A stretch of DNA of 55,706 nt from Bacteroidaceae bacterium (GCA_017616445.1 JAFZYE010000009.1:1-55706); one strand, 5' to 3'; positions 35,601-45,426 are shown, counted from the first letter of the stretch. The notes: generated by a model from the letters alone, not told the origin. Translations and numbers: made by a program.

Positions 35601-35634
35601 GACAAGTAAAATAATATAAAAAGCAAATATATAA

Positions 35635-37209
35635 ATGAATATGAAAAGAAGTTTCTTACTCTGTGTGGTGCTTTTCATGACGATAGCTGTGAAAGCCCAA
35701 CTGACGGTGGATAACTTTGCGCAGCGTATCAACGACCAGAGTGGTATGGCTACGGATATCACTGTCAGAGACCCTAACGGAGACCGTTGTGCATTGATCA
35801 AGGTGTTTGCTCCGCAGGTCGATGGTTTCAGTTTCTATGGTGGTGTCACCAGCGGATTCTTGACAACCGAGACTCATGGTAACGAGATCTGGGTGTTTGC
35901 ACCTGCATCGGCTCAGACCCTCACCATCAGCCATGCGCTCTTTGGACGTATCGAATACGAATACCCTGTTGCATTGGGTAAAGGTGCAACGTATGAGTTG
36001 TTGCTCAATGTCGGTAGTGGACGGTTTGTGAATATCAACAGTACAGGAACGACGGCAGCTCGTGTCACCATCGATGGCAAGTATGTTGGTGTCACACCAA
36101 TCTACAATCACTTCATGCCATACGGCAAGTATCAGGTTGTTGCTGGGAAAGACCGTTTCGAAGGTCGCACGGAAATCGAGGTGGAACCCAAGAAGAAAGG
36201 TGACAATAACCAGCAGTCGTTCAATATCCAGATGATTGACCAGACTCCGCATTATGGAGATGTGACAGTTACTGTGAATGATCCAAACGCGGAAATCTTC
36301 TATCAAGGTGAGCGTGTAGGTGCCGGCAGTTGGAAGTCAATGCTGAAAGAGGGTACACATGAGGTCATCACCCGTAAGGCTGACTGCGATGATGCTGTGA
36401 CCATCTTCACGGTAAAACCACAGAGCCAGAACGACATTACGGCTGATTCTCCTGTTCCTCATACAGGTAACATTCAGATTTTTACACGTCCACGTAATGT
36501 CATTGCTACTTACGACGGAACGAATGCCATCGACCTGACAGAGACGCAGGTGTTGCCGGTTGGTACCCATCAGTTCGAGATTGCCCGTAAGGGCTATGTG
36601 ACATCCTATCCGAATATCCTTGTCCGTCACAACGAGACAACGATTGACACCATCGCATTGGAGCCAATCAACTACGTGAAAGAGAAGTGGGCATTCTACT
36701 TCGGAGTAGGGTACACGCTGAGTTCGCTCTCTGGACTGACCACCTATGCTGGTGCCGTTTGGAATCATATCGATGCTCAGTTGTCCTACACCTTGGGAAT
36801 GAGCAAGTCGGAGAAGGCATATATGTACACCAATGTCTATGGCGAAGGCCACGACCTGAAGAGTGTCAACGATTACAAGATGAATGCGTTCGCTCTTCGT
36901 GTTGGTTATCAGATTCGTCTGATTCCTCGTGTCGGCATCACTCCACAGATTGGTTTGATGGCTCAGTCACTCTCCAGCAATTTGATTGAGGGAACTACCA
37001 AGTTTGCCGATGGAGCTAAGGCAACAAGCCTGACCTTCGGTGCAAAGATTCTGGGTGTTCCTGCTCATCGTGTTTATGTGTTCCTGACACCAGAGTTGGC
37101 GATACCAATCAGCAAGGATGATACCTTCGATAAAGCTGCCAAAGCAGGTAACTTCAGCGCAGGTGGATTCTCCGTCAGCTTGGGTGTTCTCCTCAACTTC
37201 GGAAAATAG
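35635..37209 (+). CDS. PEGA-domain protein with C-terminal beta-barrel
   Basis: A signal peptide (about 1-22, IAVKAQ) is followed by an N-terminal beta domain (about 23-130), a PEGA-type repeat (about 140-200: ARVTIDGKYVGVTPIYNHFMPYG, the usual GxTP turn), a second related beta domain (about 205-335) and a beta-barrel-like C-terminus (about 350-524, ending SVSLGVLLNFGK). PEGA domains are surface or envelope binding modules. The ATG at 35641 (MKRSF) is an equally good start. The downstream BACON lipoprotein gene is 182 bp away on the same strand. It is probably outer-membrane anchored, with the PEGA part in the periplasm. Confidence 0.78.
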   Translation: MNMKRSFLLCVVLFMTIAVKAQLTVDNFAQRINDQSGMATDITVRDPNGDRCALIKVFAPQVDGFSFYGGVTSGFLTTETHGNEIWVFAPASAQTLTISHALFGRIEYEYPVALGKGATYELLLNVGSGRFVNINSTGTTAARVTIDGKYVGVTPIYNHFMPYGKYQVVAGKDRFEGRTEIEVEPKKKGDNNQQSFNIQMIDQTPHYGDVTVTVNDPNAEIFYQGERVGAGSWKSMLKEGTHEVITRKADCDDAVTIFTVKPQSQNDITADSPVPHTGNIQIFTRPRNVIATYDGTNAIDLTETQVLPVGTHQFEIARKGYVTSYPNILVRHNETTIDTIALEPINYVKEKWAFYFGVGYTLSSLSGLTTYAGAVWNHIDAQLSYTLGMSKSEKAYMYTNVYGEGHDLKSVNDYKMNAFALRVGYQIRLIPRVGITPQIGLMAQSLSSNLIEGTTKFADGAKATSLTFGAKILGVPAHRVYVFLTPELAIPISKDDTFDKAAKAGNFSAGGFSVSLGVLLNFGK

Positions 37210-37210
37210 G

Positions 37211-37290
37211 ACCCCCCAACCCCCTTTAGGGGGAGGATAAGGTGTATAGTCAGAAGACCCTCCCCCTTACCCCTCCCTCTATGGCGGGGA
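37211..37290. repeat. CCCCC/GGGGG palindromic repeat
   Basis: CCCCCCAACCCCCTTTAGGG occurs at 37212 and again at 38698, and a reverse-oriented relative lies within the coding sequence at 48457-48485. A second palindromic half follows (CCCTCCCTCTATGGCGGG, 37270-37287). Confidence 0.7.
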
Positions 37291-37391
37291 GTAGTCACCT
37301 GCAGATGAATACATAAATTGTTAAATGGCTAAATTGTAAATAAATTGTAAATAGTAAATGGGCGAAAGCCCCGTAAATAGTAAATAAGATT

Positions 37392-38687
37392 ATGAAGCGT
37401 AAAATTAATAGCATATTGATGATGTTGCCGCTTATGGCAGCCGCTATCCTGACTTCTTGTAGCGGAGACAATCTGGAGGCAGAGTACGTCAGCAGTGACC
37501 GTCTGGCATCTGGAACCCGTATAGATGTCAGTGGTGAAGCTTCTACAGGTAACGTCATTCCGGTTGAGGCCAATTGTGCATGGACCGTAACGACAGACGT
37601 TAGTTGGATTACCATTACCCAACCGTCAGCAGGTCGTGGAAATGGTAGCCAGAGCGTTGTGTTCGATGTCATTGCCAGTACATCACCAACCAGTCAGACA
37701 GGTACCATCACCATCAAGACAGGTGATGGAATCGAGCGTATCATTACCGTCAACCAACGTCCAGGTACCATCGTGGTGATACCATCACCTACTTCGTTGT
37801 TCTTTACTTACGAAGGTGGAAATCAAACGTTGGAGATTACAAGTAACTCACAATGGACTGCAACCAGCTCGATTGAGTGGTTGACCATTAATAATGCACA
37901 GTCGGTTAGCGGTGAAGGCAATCAGCAACTGACGATTCATGCGAATGAGAACCCGAATTCAGATGCTATTATGGGTGCCATTACGTTGACGGATGTTGAT
38001 CATAAAGCAGCGCCTGTCACAATATATGTACAAGTCGGAGGTCGTACTCCGATGATGCAAATCACTCCTCCAAACGAAGTGAGTGCTGCAGGTGGAACGG
38101 CAACCTTTGGCGTTCTGTCGAACTTCCATTGGCAAGCAACAGTGACAGGTCTTTCACCAGAAGGCGATTGGGCATGGGTACATTTCGTTTCAAACAACCA
38201 ATTGTCGATGAATGGAGATCCAAGTGGAATGCCTGTTGATGCAACGATGGAATTCGACCCGAACCCAACGCTTCAGGAACGTATCGTTACCATCTTTGTA
38301 ACGACTATCTCGCCTCTGGGAAAAAACGACGAGAAAACAATAAAAATCACTCAGCGAGCTGCAACATTGCCCGTTGTCTATCAGCCACGTATAACCAATG
38401 TGGCCATGAACGAAGCAACGCTGACTTTCAGTACTACATCGACCGACTTGCCAATTACGAAATGTGGGTTGTTATGTGCTCAGGATCCAAACGCCATTGA
38501 CCAAGGTACTCGTATCGCTGGTACTCTTGAAGGTGAGGAGGCAACAGTTACGTTGCCTGGCCTGCAATCGGGTACAACCTACTATGTTCGTGCGTATGCT
38601 ACGAATGCAGCAGGAACAAGCTATAGTGAGACGATGTCGTTCAAGACCCGCCAGACACCTGGTCGGACCGATAATCCGAATCCGTGA
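37392..38687 (+). CDS. BACON/FN3-domain lipoprotein
   Basis: Lipoprotein signal with lipobox LTSC (C23), followed by SGDNLEAE, an acidic stretch of the type linked with surface export of Bacteroidetes lipoproteins. Three BACON-like beta domains occupy about 40-130 (WTVTTDVSWITITQPS), 132-220 (QWTATSSIEWLTI) and 222-330. A fibronectin type III-like domain lies at about 335-422 (LPGLQSGTTYYVRAYATNAAG). BACON domains often accompany carbohydrate or mucin binding, but no catalytic domain is present. It is likely part of the PEGA/LPP20 gene group. Confidence 0.85.
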   Translation: MKRKINSILMMLPLMAAAILTSCSGDNLEAEYVSSDRLASGTRIDVSGEASTGNVIPVEANCAWTVTTDVSWITITQPSAGRGNGSQSVVFDVIASTSPTSQTGTITIKTGDGIERIITVNQRPGTIVVIPSPTSLFFTYEGGNQTLEITSNSQWTATSSIEWLTINNAQSVSGEGNQQLTIHANENPNSDAIMGAITLTDVDHKAAPVTIYVQVGGRTPMMQITPPNEVSAAGGTATFGVLSNFHWQATVTGLSPEGDWAWVHFVSNNQLSMNGDPSGMPVDATMEFDPNPTLQERIVTIFVTTISPLGKNDEKTIKITQRAATLPVVYQPRITNVAMNEATLTFSTTSTDLPITKCGLLCAQDPNAIDQGTRIAGTLEGEEATVTLPGLQSGTTYYVRAYATNAAGTSYSETMSFKTRQTPGRTDNPNP

Positions 38688-38696
38688 TAAAGTTGG

Positions 38697-38946
38697 ACCC
38701 CCCAACCCCCTTTAGGGGGAGGGTAAAGTTGATAGTTTATAGTCAGTTGAAAGTTATAAATTTTGAAGAATTAAAGAAGTTAAAGGAGTTACCGCTGCGC
38801 TCCGAAGTTACCGCTCAGGCTACGCTCTTCACTCCGACGATACCAACGGGTGTTTACACCAGCAAAGTATTGTCGAACGAAGTGATAACTCCGAGGCCGT
38901 AGGCCGATAACTTCTTTAACTCCGAGGCCGTAGGCCGATAACTTCT
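38697..38946 (+). repeat. Palindromic C/G repeat plus GATAACTTC repeat family, copy 2
   Basis: Starts with the CCCCCC...GGGGG repeat (38697-38725). From about 38750 it contains GAAGTTACCGCT units, the conserved ACCAACGGGTGTTTACA core, TCGAACGAAGTGATAACTCC, and two GAGGCCGTAGGCCGATAACT units (38901-38920, 38922-38941). This fills the 308-bp gap before the LPP20-like gene. Confidence 0.8.
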
Positions 38947-38995
38947 GAATTAAAATAATAGTTAAATAGTAAATTGTCAAATAGTAAATGTTTTT

Positions 38996-40888
38996 ATGGT
39001 GAAGTATAAAATGATTCGCGTGTTGAGCGCATTCCTTTTACTTGCTGTTCCTTGTATGGTCAGCGCACAGAATCTGAAAGATAATCAGAAAAAGGCTCAA
39101 GCGATTCAGAACGATAGTCAGCGTTATATGTGGGGATTTGGGGACGGAGCAAATGTGAATGAGGCTACCCAGAATGCCAAGCAGGATTTGCTCACTTCTA
39201 TTTCTGCCAGAGTTGAGAGCGATGCGACTTCTCGTATGAGAAATGTGCAGAACGGACAAGATGTGCAGACCGAGATGGAAGACGTGAGTGTCATCAAAAT
39301 CAAGGCAGCAGGTCAACTCAAAGGTACTCATGTGCTGATTCTTGCTAATCCGCCTCAGTGTCGAGTGATGGCATACATGGAGAAGGCACAGCTCGATAGT
39401 ACTTATCAGGCACGTCGTCAGCGAGTCGTGCAGCACTGTATCGATGCCCAGAATGCGGAGAAACTGGGACGAATCGATGATGCACTCCGTTTCTACTATT
39501 GGGGACTCTGTCTGCTCAAGAGCGTAGAGGATGCCAGCAATGTGAAGTATAATGATCACATGCTTATCACATGGATTCCCCAGCAGATGCGCGACATCTT
39601 CCGCAACCTCAAGACTGAGGTCGCAGAAATTGATGGACAGAACATCAAACTTTTCACAACCTATAACGACCAACCTGTGGCCAGTTTGGATTTCCGTTAT
39701 CATGACGGATTGCGTATGAGTGACCTGAGTCATGCTGCGAAGGATGGTATGTCGTATGTAACGACCATCAAGTCGTATGATGAAAACAAACTCCATCTGC
39801 GCTACGAATACGAGTATCGCAATGAGATGCGTAACGATCCTGAACTGGAGTACTTGATGAACATGTATGGCGACAGTAATTTCCGTGAAGCGAGTGCTAC
39901 GGTTGATTTTGGCGATAAGAAGAAGATGAAGGTGGTGAAAGCTCAGTTTGAAGAAGTCGCTCAGGAACAGGCTACACCAACCAATGCCTTTATGAAACGT
40001 ACACAGGCCAAGGATTTTACAAAGACGGTCATGAGTATTGCTGATGCCATCAAGACGAAGAAATATGATGCGGTAAAAAGTAGTTTTACTCCCGAAGGAT
40101 ATGAGATGTTTGATCAACTCATCCATTATGGAAATGCTGAGATTCTGACGATACCTGAGTTGCATTGCTTCCCATATCGTGACAAGATTATCTGTCGTAG
40201 CATCCCGATGCGTTTCACCTATAAAGGCAATAAACGTGCATTCATAGAAGATGTAACCTTTACCTTCAATGCCGATGATCTGATAGAGTGTGTGGCATTT
40301 GGTCTTGACAAACCGACTCGTGAGCAGATCTATACAGAAAAGCATCTCGAATATTGGGGTGACAGCACTTGTACATTGCTGGCTACCTTCCTTGAGAACT
40401 ATCAGACAGCATTTGCCTTGCATCGTCTGGATTATATCAAGAGTATCTTCGATGATGAGGCAGTCATCATCACAGGACATTTGTTGAAGAAAGCGTCAGG
40501 GACAAAGGCTGCAAGTGAAGGGAAGGCGATTACCATCAAGACATCCAACAACCAGAAGGCTTCTTACACCAAGATGGACAAGGAACAGTATATGGAGCGT
40601 CTTGAGGCTTGCTTCAAGCGGAACGAGTTCATCAACATTCATTTTAGCGATTGTATTTTGGATAAAATGTACGACGCACGATTCGGAATCAATCTCCGAC
40701 AGGACTATTTCTCAAGTACGTATAGCGACACAGGATTCTTGTTCTTGCTTGTGAACGTATCGGATCCTGAGTTGCCATTGATACAATATCGTACATGGCA
40801 ACCCGATCGTGATCCTGGGGTCTTTAATACAAAAGCTGCAGCAGATGATCCACGTCGTGGATTAGTGACAGCAGGCTTGATACAATAG
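38996..40888 (+). CDS. Exported LPP20-like protein, function unknown
   Basis: Signal peptide (about 1-25, PCMVSAQ; the ATG at 39011, MIRVL, could be the true start). Residues about 35-135 resemble the LPP20 family: YMWGFGDGANVNEATQNAKQ, ISARVES, and a strand ending RVMAYMEK. A helical region (about 140-185) is followed by beta-rich domains and, near 330-410 and 455-570, two NTF2-like-looking segments. Related in its N-terminal domain to the 15472 product. The next gene, a small lipoprotein, starts 7 bp after the stop, so they are cotranscribed. Confidence 0.75.
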   Translation: MVKYKMIRVLSAFLLLAVPCMVSAQNLKDNQKKAQAIQNDSQRYMWGFGDGANVNEATQNAKQDLLTSISARVESDATSRMRNVQNGQDVQTEMEDVSVIKIKAAGQLKGTHVLILANPPQCRVMAYMEKAQLDSTYQARRQRVVQHCIDAQNAEKLGRIDDALRFYYWGLCLLKSVEDASNVKYNDHMLITWIPQQMRDIFRNLKTEVAEIDGQNIKLFTTYNDQPVASLDFRYHDGLRMSDLSHAAKDGMSYVTTIKSYDENKLHLRYEYEYRNEMRNDPELEYLMNMYGDSNFREASATVDFGDKKKMKVVKAQFEEVAQEQATPTNAFMKRTQAKDFTKTVMSIADAIKTKKYDAVKSSFTPEGYEMFDQLIHYGNAEILTIPELHCFPYRDKIICRSIPMRFTYKGNKRAFIEDVTFTFNADDLIECVAFGLDKPTREQIYTEKHLEYWGDSTCTLLATFLENYQTAFALHRLDYIKSIFDDEAVIITGHLLKKASGTKAASEGKAITIKTSNNQKASYTKMDKEQYMERLEACFKRNEFINIHFSDCILDKMYDARFGINLRQDYFSSTYSDTGFLFLLVNVSDPELPLIQYRTWQPDRDPGVFNTKAAADDPRRGLVTAGLIQ

Positions 40889-40895
40889 ACTACAA

Positions 40896-41375
40896 ATGAA
40901 AAGGACTGTTTTTTCTGTTGTAGTTATCATGGCTGGATTGTTGATGACGTGGGTGAGTTGTGCCACGAAGAAGATGCCTGATGCAGAACTTGTAAGTGTC
41001 AGGTATACGAATAGCGGTACGATGGCAGGCTTTATCTACGAAGGAGAGTTGACGAAGGAAGAGAACGGTGACATCGTACTACGGGCGATGAAAGAGTCGT
41101 ATGGCCCACTTTTTGAGAAACGTCTCTCTGCAGATGACGTGCAGCATTTCCGACAGATTATCGAGGAAGAGAAGATGTACACCTATAAGGAACGTTATCT
41201 GCCCTCGATGCAAGTGTTGGATGGTGAATCGTGGACTTTCTCTGCTAAGTTTGCAGATGGAAGTTCAATATACACCCATGGTTCGAATGCGTGGCCTAAA
41301 GGAAATGGATTGGGACGTATCCGTTCCTACATGGAACAATTGGTTCAGGATGGTAAAGAACTCAGCAGTTTTTAG
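40896..41375 (+). CDS. Small lipoprotein, function unknown
   Basis: 159 residues with lipobox WVSC (C22). The mature part contains TNSGTMAGFIYEGELTKEENG and a tryptophan/glycine pattern near the C-terminus (GSNAWPKGNGLG). No catalytic motif is seen. It is tightly linked to the LPP20-like gene (7-bp gap) and followed by a TAACTCC repeat tract. Confidence 0.75.
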   Translation: MKRTVFSVVVIMAGLLMTWVSCATKKMPDAELVSVRYTNSGTMAGFIYEGELTKEENGDIVLRAMKESYGPLFEKRLSADDVQHFRQIIEEEKMYTYKERYLPSMQVLDGESWTFSAKFADGSSIYTHGSNAWPKGNGLGRIRSYMEQLVQDGKELSSF

Positions 41376-41460
41376 TAACTCCTAACTCCTAACTTCTAAC
41401 TTCTAACTCCTAACTCCTAACTCCTAACTTCTAACTCCTAACTCCTAACTCCTAACTCCT
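41376..41460. repeat. CTAACTCCTAACTTCTAACT tandem repeat tract
   Basis: About twelve 7-bp units of TAACTCC/TAACTTC fill the gap between convergent genes. The last units are inside the minus-strand transporter gene and encode its final residues (ELGVRS-stop). Confidence 0.85.
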
Positions 41461-42418
41461 TTCTCTTATCCCACCACACAAACAAACCTGCAAGGATGGT
41501 TCCGCTGATGCTGTGCCAAGCACAGCTGATAGCACAAGGCAGAACGGCAAGCGGTTGAGCTGCGAAGAAATTACCAGCTAAAACTGTGGCAAGTCCTGCG
41601 TTCTGCATACCCACTTCAATACTGATGGTACGTTTCTTTGCTTTGTTGAACTTTGATACAACACCTGCTAAATAACCGAGCAGATAACCAAGGGTGTTGT
41701 GGCATAGGACGACAGCAAAGGTCCAGATGAAGAGCACGAAACCTCGTGAGATCAGTTCGTCGTGAACGGTCGAAATCACACCACCTACGATACAAGCCAG
41801 ACAGACCACACTCAGTCCTGGCATCAACGACTGAATCGTAGGGAAACTCTTACGTTTAGAATACATGTAGTTCAGGAAACAACCGATGCCAACAGGAATG
41901 ATTGTTACAATCAGGATGTTGATGAACATGCCGATGGCATCTATCTCGATGATTTCTCCTGCGGTCAGTTCCATGAGAAGGGGAGTCATCACAGGTGCGA
42001 GTAGGGTAGAAGCGCATGTCATTCCTACAGAGAAGGCAACGTCTCCATGACAGAGATACGACATAATATTGCTTGATACTCCTCCAGGGCAACATCCCAC
42101 CAGCAAGATGCCTAAAGCCAGCGCTGGTTCAAGATGGAACACCCTGACTAAAAGCCATGCAACACATGGCATGATGAAGAACTGGGCAACTGCACCAATC
42201 AGGATATCCCACGGACGTTTGCCCAAGATACGGAAATCTTCCGTCGTGAGTGTCAATCCCATTGTCAACATGATGATGCCAAGTATCACAGTCTGAGTGG
42301 TGCCTCGTACCCAAACAAACAAATCTGGCAGGAAAAAGGTGATGATGGCTATCGCTGTGACAAATAAAGAAGCATGCGCAGCTAATAATTTACTGATTTT
42401 CTGTAGTAAAGCTAACAT
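41438..42418 (-). CDS. Bile acid:sodium symporter family (BASS) transporter
   Basis: Integral inner-membrane protein with about ten hydrophobic helices in 326 residues. Family landmarks include GIIMLTMGLTLTTEDF, LVGCCPGGVSSNIMSYL and IEVGMQNAGLATVLAGNFF, which fit the BASS Na+-coupled fold. Substrates of bacterial relatives include bile acids, pantoate and other organic anions; none can be assigned here. The stop codon lies inside a TAACTCC repeat, giving a repeat-derived C-terminus. The acyl-CoA ligase gene lies 66 bp upstream on the same strand. Confidence 0.9.
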   Translation of the reverse strand: MLALLQKISKLLAAHASLFVTAIAIITFFLPDLFVWVRGTTQTVILGIIMLTMGLTLTTEDFRILGKRPWDILIGAVAQFFIMPCVAWLLVRVFHLEPALALGILLVGCCPGGVSSNIMSYLCHGDVAFSVGMTCASTLLAPVMTPLLMELTAGEIIEIDAIGMFINILIVTIIPVGIGCFLNYMYSKRKSFPTIQSLMPGLSVVCLACIVGGVISTVHDELISRGFVLFIWTFAVVLCHNTLGYLLGYLAGVVSKFNKAKKRTISIEVGMQNAGLATVLAGNFFAAQPLAVLPCAISCAWHSISGTILAGLFVWWDKRKELGVRS

Positions 42419-42484
42419 TTTTATCTATAATCTTTGTAAGCTTTTAAGCCAACTTTCAGCTCACTAGTGTCTAAAGTCTAATAT

Positions 42485-44170
42485 TTATACTTTCTCATTC
42501 AAGTACAAGAACCGCTTGATACTCTTCTTCGGCGTCTTCTCGAATTCCTTATCCATGATTTTGATGCCTGCTATGTGTTCGTATGCAGGCAGTTCTTGGT
42601 TCACGTCCTTTCGTACGCTCTCCATTGCTGCTTTCAAGTCGGTCACATGCATCTTCTCCACTTCGTCAGCATCAGGGAAGATGAGGGCATAGAGACGGTC
42701 GTTGTTCTGAATCACAACACTCTCTGCAACCAGTATTTGTGCGTTCAGTTTGTCTTCAATCTCTTCTGGATAGATGTTCTGCCCGTTCGGGCCTAAGAGC
42801 ATGTTTTTCGACCTGCCACGGATATAGAGGCTGCCGTCTGCCGCGATGACACCCAAATCACCTGTGTGATACCATCCGTCTGCATCGAGAGCCTCACGGG
42901 TAGCTTCTTCGTTCTTGAAATATCCAAGCATCACACCATCGCCCTTGACGAGAATCTCACCGACTTCGTTTGCAGGGTCGTTGCTGTTGATACGCAGTTG
43001 CATGCGGTGGATGGCACGTCCGCAACTGCCTTGTGGGAAGTCGTACCAATGGGCGTAAGTAATCAGCGGAGCACATTCTGTGGTTCCATAGCCTACCGTA
43101 TATCTGAACCCGATATCTTTCAAGATGTTCTCTACATCTTCCGAGAATGCTGCACCACCGATAATTACTTCGTAGAACCTGTCGCCAAATGCCTTTGTGA
43201 GCTTACGGCAGATACGTCGTTTGATTTGAGTACCTACAATCGGTAGATGAAGCAGGGTACGGATTCTAACGTCCTGCAGCTTCGGTACAACTGCTCTTCG
43301 TATGATTTTCTCGATAATCAGCGGTACTGATATGACGAGGGTAGGGCGTATTTCAGAGAATGCCTTGAAGATCAATGTAGGGGATAGCTTTGTGAGGAAA
43401 TAGATGTGCATACCCATGCATATCTCGCTCAGTATCTCAAAGGCCAACCCATACATGTGAGCCATAGGAAGGATGCTGACCACAGTTCCGTCATGGGCGA
43501 TGTGGTCTTCCAGTTCATCAATACCAAAGCGGATGTTATTCCATAGGTTTTTCTGCGAGAGCATCACCCCTTTCGACTTGCCTGTCGATCCCGATGTATA
43601 GTTGATGATGGCCAACTCGTCGCCAAAGCTTTCCTGATAGTGGATGTCTTCGGGTTTGAGCCCGTTCGGATAAGCATCGTTGAACAGCTGTGGCAGTTGA
43701 GCCATGATGGTATTGAGACGCTCGCCATTCGTCATCAACACGGAGTAGTCGTGCAGGTTGATGACTCCAATAAAGTTGTCGACCTCTATCTGAAGTCCTT
43801 CGTTCTCGACCTCTTTCCAGATGTTGTCGCTTGCGAACAACAGTCTTGACTCAGAGTGGTTGATGATGTTCTGAACTTGCTCTGGCTTGAACTCATGAAG
43901 GATGGGGACAGCAATGGCACCATAGGTTACTGTTGCAAAGAAAGCTACCGCCCAGTTCGAACAGTTCTTCCCGCATAATGCGATCTTCTCACCACGTTGG
44001 ATTCCCAATTGCTGAAACAACAGATGGAACTGTTCCACTTGCTGAGCCACATCGGCATAGCTGAGTGTCTGCCCTTGATAATCAGTCAGAGCGGGGCGAA
44101 CCCAATGATTCTTGATCGTTGATTCAAATAGCAGATTAAAACTCTTTTCCTTTTCCGTATATTCCTTCAT
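42485..44170 (-). CDS. AMP-binding long-chain fatty acid-CoA ligase-like enzyme
   Basis: Adenylate-forming enzyme expected to activate a fatty (or other carboxylic) acid to its CoA thioester. The P-loop motif YTSGSTGKSKG (191-201), VGYGTTECAP (A5-type motif), DGWYHTGDLG and RGRSKNMLLGPNGQNIYPEE are all present, and a C-terminal catalytic lysine motif (TPKKSIKRF) is visible. The length of 561 residues is normal. A TATCTTTG promoter box precedes it (44197-44204), and the BASS transporter follows on the same strand, possibly in one transcript. Confidence 0.9.
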   Translation of the reverse strand: MKEYTEKEKSFNLLFESTIKNHWVRPALTDYQGQTLSYADVAQQVEQFHLLFQQLGIQRGEKIALCGKNCSNWAVAFFATVTYGAIAVPILHEFKPEQVQNIINHSESRLLFASDNIWKEVENEGLQIEVDNFIGVINLHDYSVLMTNGERLNTIMAQLPQLFNDAYPNGLKPEDIHYQESFGDELAIINYTSGSTGKSKGVMLSQKNLWNNIRFGIDELEDHIAHDGTVVSILPMAHMYGLAFEILSEICMGMHIYFLTKLSPTLIFKAFSEIRPTLVISVPLIIEKIIRRAVVPKLQDVRIRTLLHLPIVGTQIKRRICRKLTKAFGDRFYEVIIGGAAFSEDVENILKDIGFRYTVGYGTTECAPLITYAHWYDFPQGSCGRAIHRMQLRINSNDPANEVGEILVKGDGVMLGYFKNEEATREALDADGWYHTGDLGVIAADGSLYIRGRSKNMLLGPNGQNIYPEEIEDKLNAQILVAESVVIQNNDRLYALIFPDADEVEKMHVTDLKAAMESVRKDVNQELPAYEHIAGIKIMDKEFEKTPKKSIKRFLYLNEKV

Positions 44171-44196
44171 GTTGAAAACATGTTTAATTCAATGCG

Positions 44197-44204
44197 CAAA
44201 GATA
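44197..44204 (-). promoter_or_regulatory. -7 box of the acyl-CoA ligase gene
   Basis: Minus-strand TATCTTTG followed by GCGCATTG lies 27 bp upstream of the ATG at 44170. Confidence 0.5.
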
Positions 44205-44299
44205 ATAAATATTTACTATTTAACCATTTACTATTGACAAATTTCTTCATTTTTTTCACTTTTAAACGATAAAACTATTAAACTATTAAACTTTTTTCC

Positions 44300-44307
44300 T
44301 AACTTTG
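44300..44307 (+). promoter_or_regulatory. -7 box of the 44342 lipoprotein gene
   Basis: TAACTTTG matches TAnnTTTG, 35 bp upstream of the ATG at 44342, in a divergent promoter region with the acyl-CoA ligase gene. Confidence 0.5.
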
Positions 44308-44341
44308 TCACACCTTTTATAATCCATAACAATAATAAACA

Positions 44342-45127
44342 ATGAAAAAAGTATCTACAGCAATTATGCTTGTTGCAACTGCTTTGATGATTTCGTCATG
44401 TGGCAACAAGACAGGAAACGGTGAGAATCAAGACTCTACAACCGTCACAGAGAACACAAATCAAGAGGTAACAACAGAAGATGAAGAGGATTTCGAAGTT
44501 CCCGAACGTACAATCGTTTCCATACGAAAGGCATGGGCAGACAAGACCATCAAGGTCGATGCCGATAAGTCCAAAGTCGGTATCAAGGATTTTGCTCTTG
44601 CTTTCTGTAAGACATATCCACAGTGTGAAACCAACGAGGCTATGCGTCGCTATCTCAGCGATCCCGAGTTAGCTGCCAAGGACGACTATCGTCTTGAGAT
44701 TGACAATCCCAAGTATGATTATCCAGACGCATTTTATCTCTCCTGCAACTCTAAAAACGGATATATCCGCTGTATGCAAGAGCTTCAGACCGACCGCTAC
44801 ACCTTTGCATGCTATTGGAACCGCACGAACGGTCATAAGCTCTTTGCTGCCTACATGGAAGAGTGTTGGGAACAGGTCGATTGGGATCAGTGCTTGATCT
44901 GTTTCTATGATTACGACCCTGCAACAGGCGTCATGACTCCTGAGCCTGCCCTTACCAAGATGATTGAAGATCGTATGAAGCAGTATGAATTATGCTATTA
45001 TGTTATGTTGCCTGAAGTAGGCAAGGACATCGAAGTAACCGGTGTGGACAGTATGGAGGAGGATGCATGTGCCGACGAAAACTTTATACTGAAGTGGGAT
45101 GGTATGACCTTCAAATGGGAGGAGTGA
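44342..45127 (+). CDS. Lipoprotein paralogous to the 48432 product
   Basis: Lipobox ISSC (C20), an acidic Thr/Glu-rich linker (about 21-60), then a compact domain. Residues about 145-250 align with the secreted 48432-49157 product: ACYWNRTNGHKLFA against ACVWRRNNGHRLFA, ICFYDYDPATG against ICFYDYDPKTA, and LPEVGKDI against LPRVGKDF. No catalytic motif was recognised. Its first 13 codons and 20-bp leader nearly match those of the DUF3237 gene at 45427. Confidence 0.75.
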   Translation: MKKVSTAIMLVATALMISSCGNKTGNGENQDSTTVTENTNQEVTTEDEEDFEVPERTIVSIRKAWADKTIKVDADKSKVGIKDFALAFCKTYPQCETNEAMRRYLSDPELAAKDDYRLEIDNPKYDYPDAFYLSCNSKNGYIRCMQELQTDRYTFACYWNRTNGHKLFAAYMEECWEQVDWDQCLICFYDYDPATGVMTPEPALTKMIEDRMKQYELCYYVMLPEVGKDIEVTGVDSMEEDACADENFILKWDGMTFKWEE

Positions 45128-45128
45128 T

Positions 45129-45378
45129 GTAAAATGTAAAAGTGAAAAGTTAAAAATAAGGAGTGGCAGGAGTGACAGGAGTGACAGACGGAACCAAAGG
45201 GTGTTAACATCAGCAAACTATCGTAGAGCGAAGCGATTCTCTCCCCTTGGGGGGAGTGCGAAGGGGGAGAAAATCCGCTTCTGTCCCCCCTCAGCCCTGA
45301 GGGGCTTTGTCCCCCGAGGGGGATGACGGGGGCCGTAGGCCGATAACTTCTTTAACTTCGAGTGAAACGATAACTCCA
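45129..45378 (+). repeat. GATAACTTC repeat family, copy 3, with embedded CCCC/GGGG palindromes
   Basis: Begins like copy 1 (GATGTAAAATGTA, AAATAAGGAGTGGCAGG) and includes GGAACCAAAGGGTGTTAACA. At about 45236-45333 it is interrupted by CCCCTTGGGGGG and CCCTGAGGGG palindromes before resuming with GCCGTAGGCCGATAACTTC. It looks like one repeat family inserted into another. Confidence 0.75.
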
Positions 45379-45426
45379 AAACAAATATGTGATACTTATT
45401 TTTTTAACCAATAACAATAAAGAACA

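Noticed and set aside
39038-40480. A 480-residue open frame antisense to the LPP20-like gene
   Set aside because: No promoter, domain or signal pattern; the sense frame is a clear exported protein linked to a lipoprotein gene.
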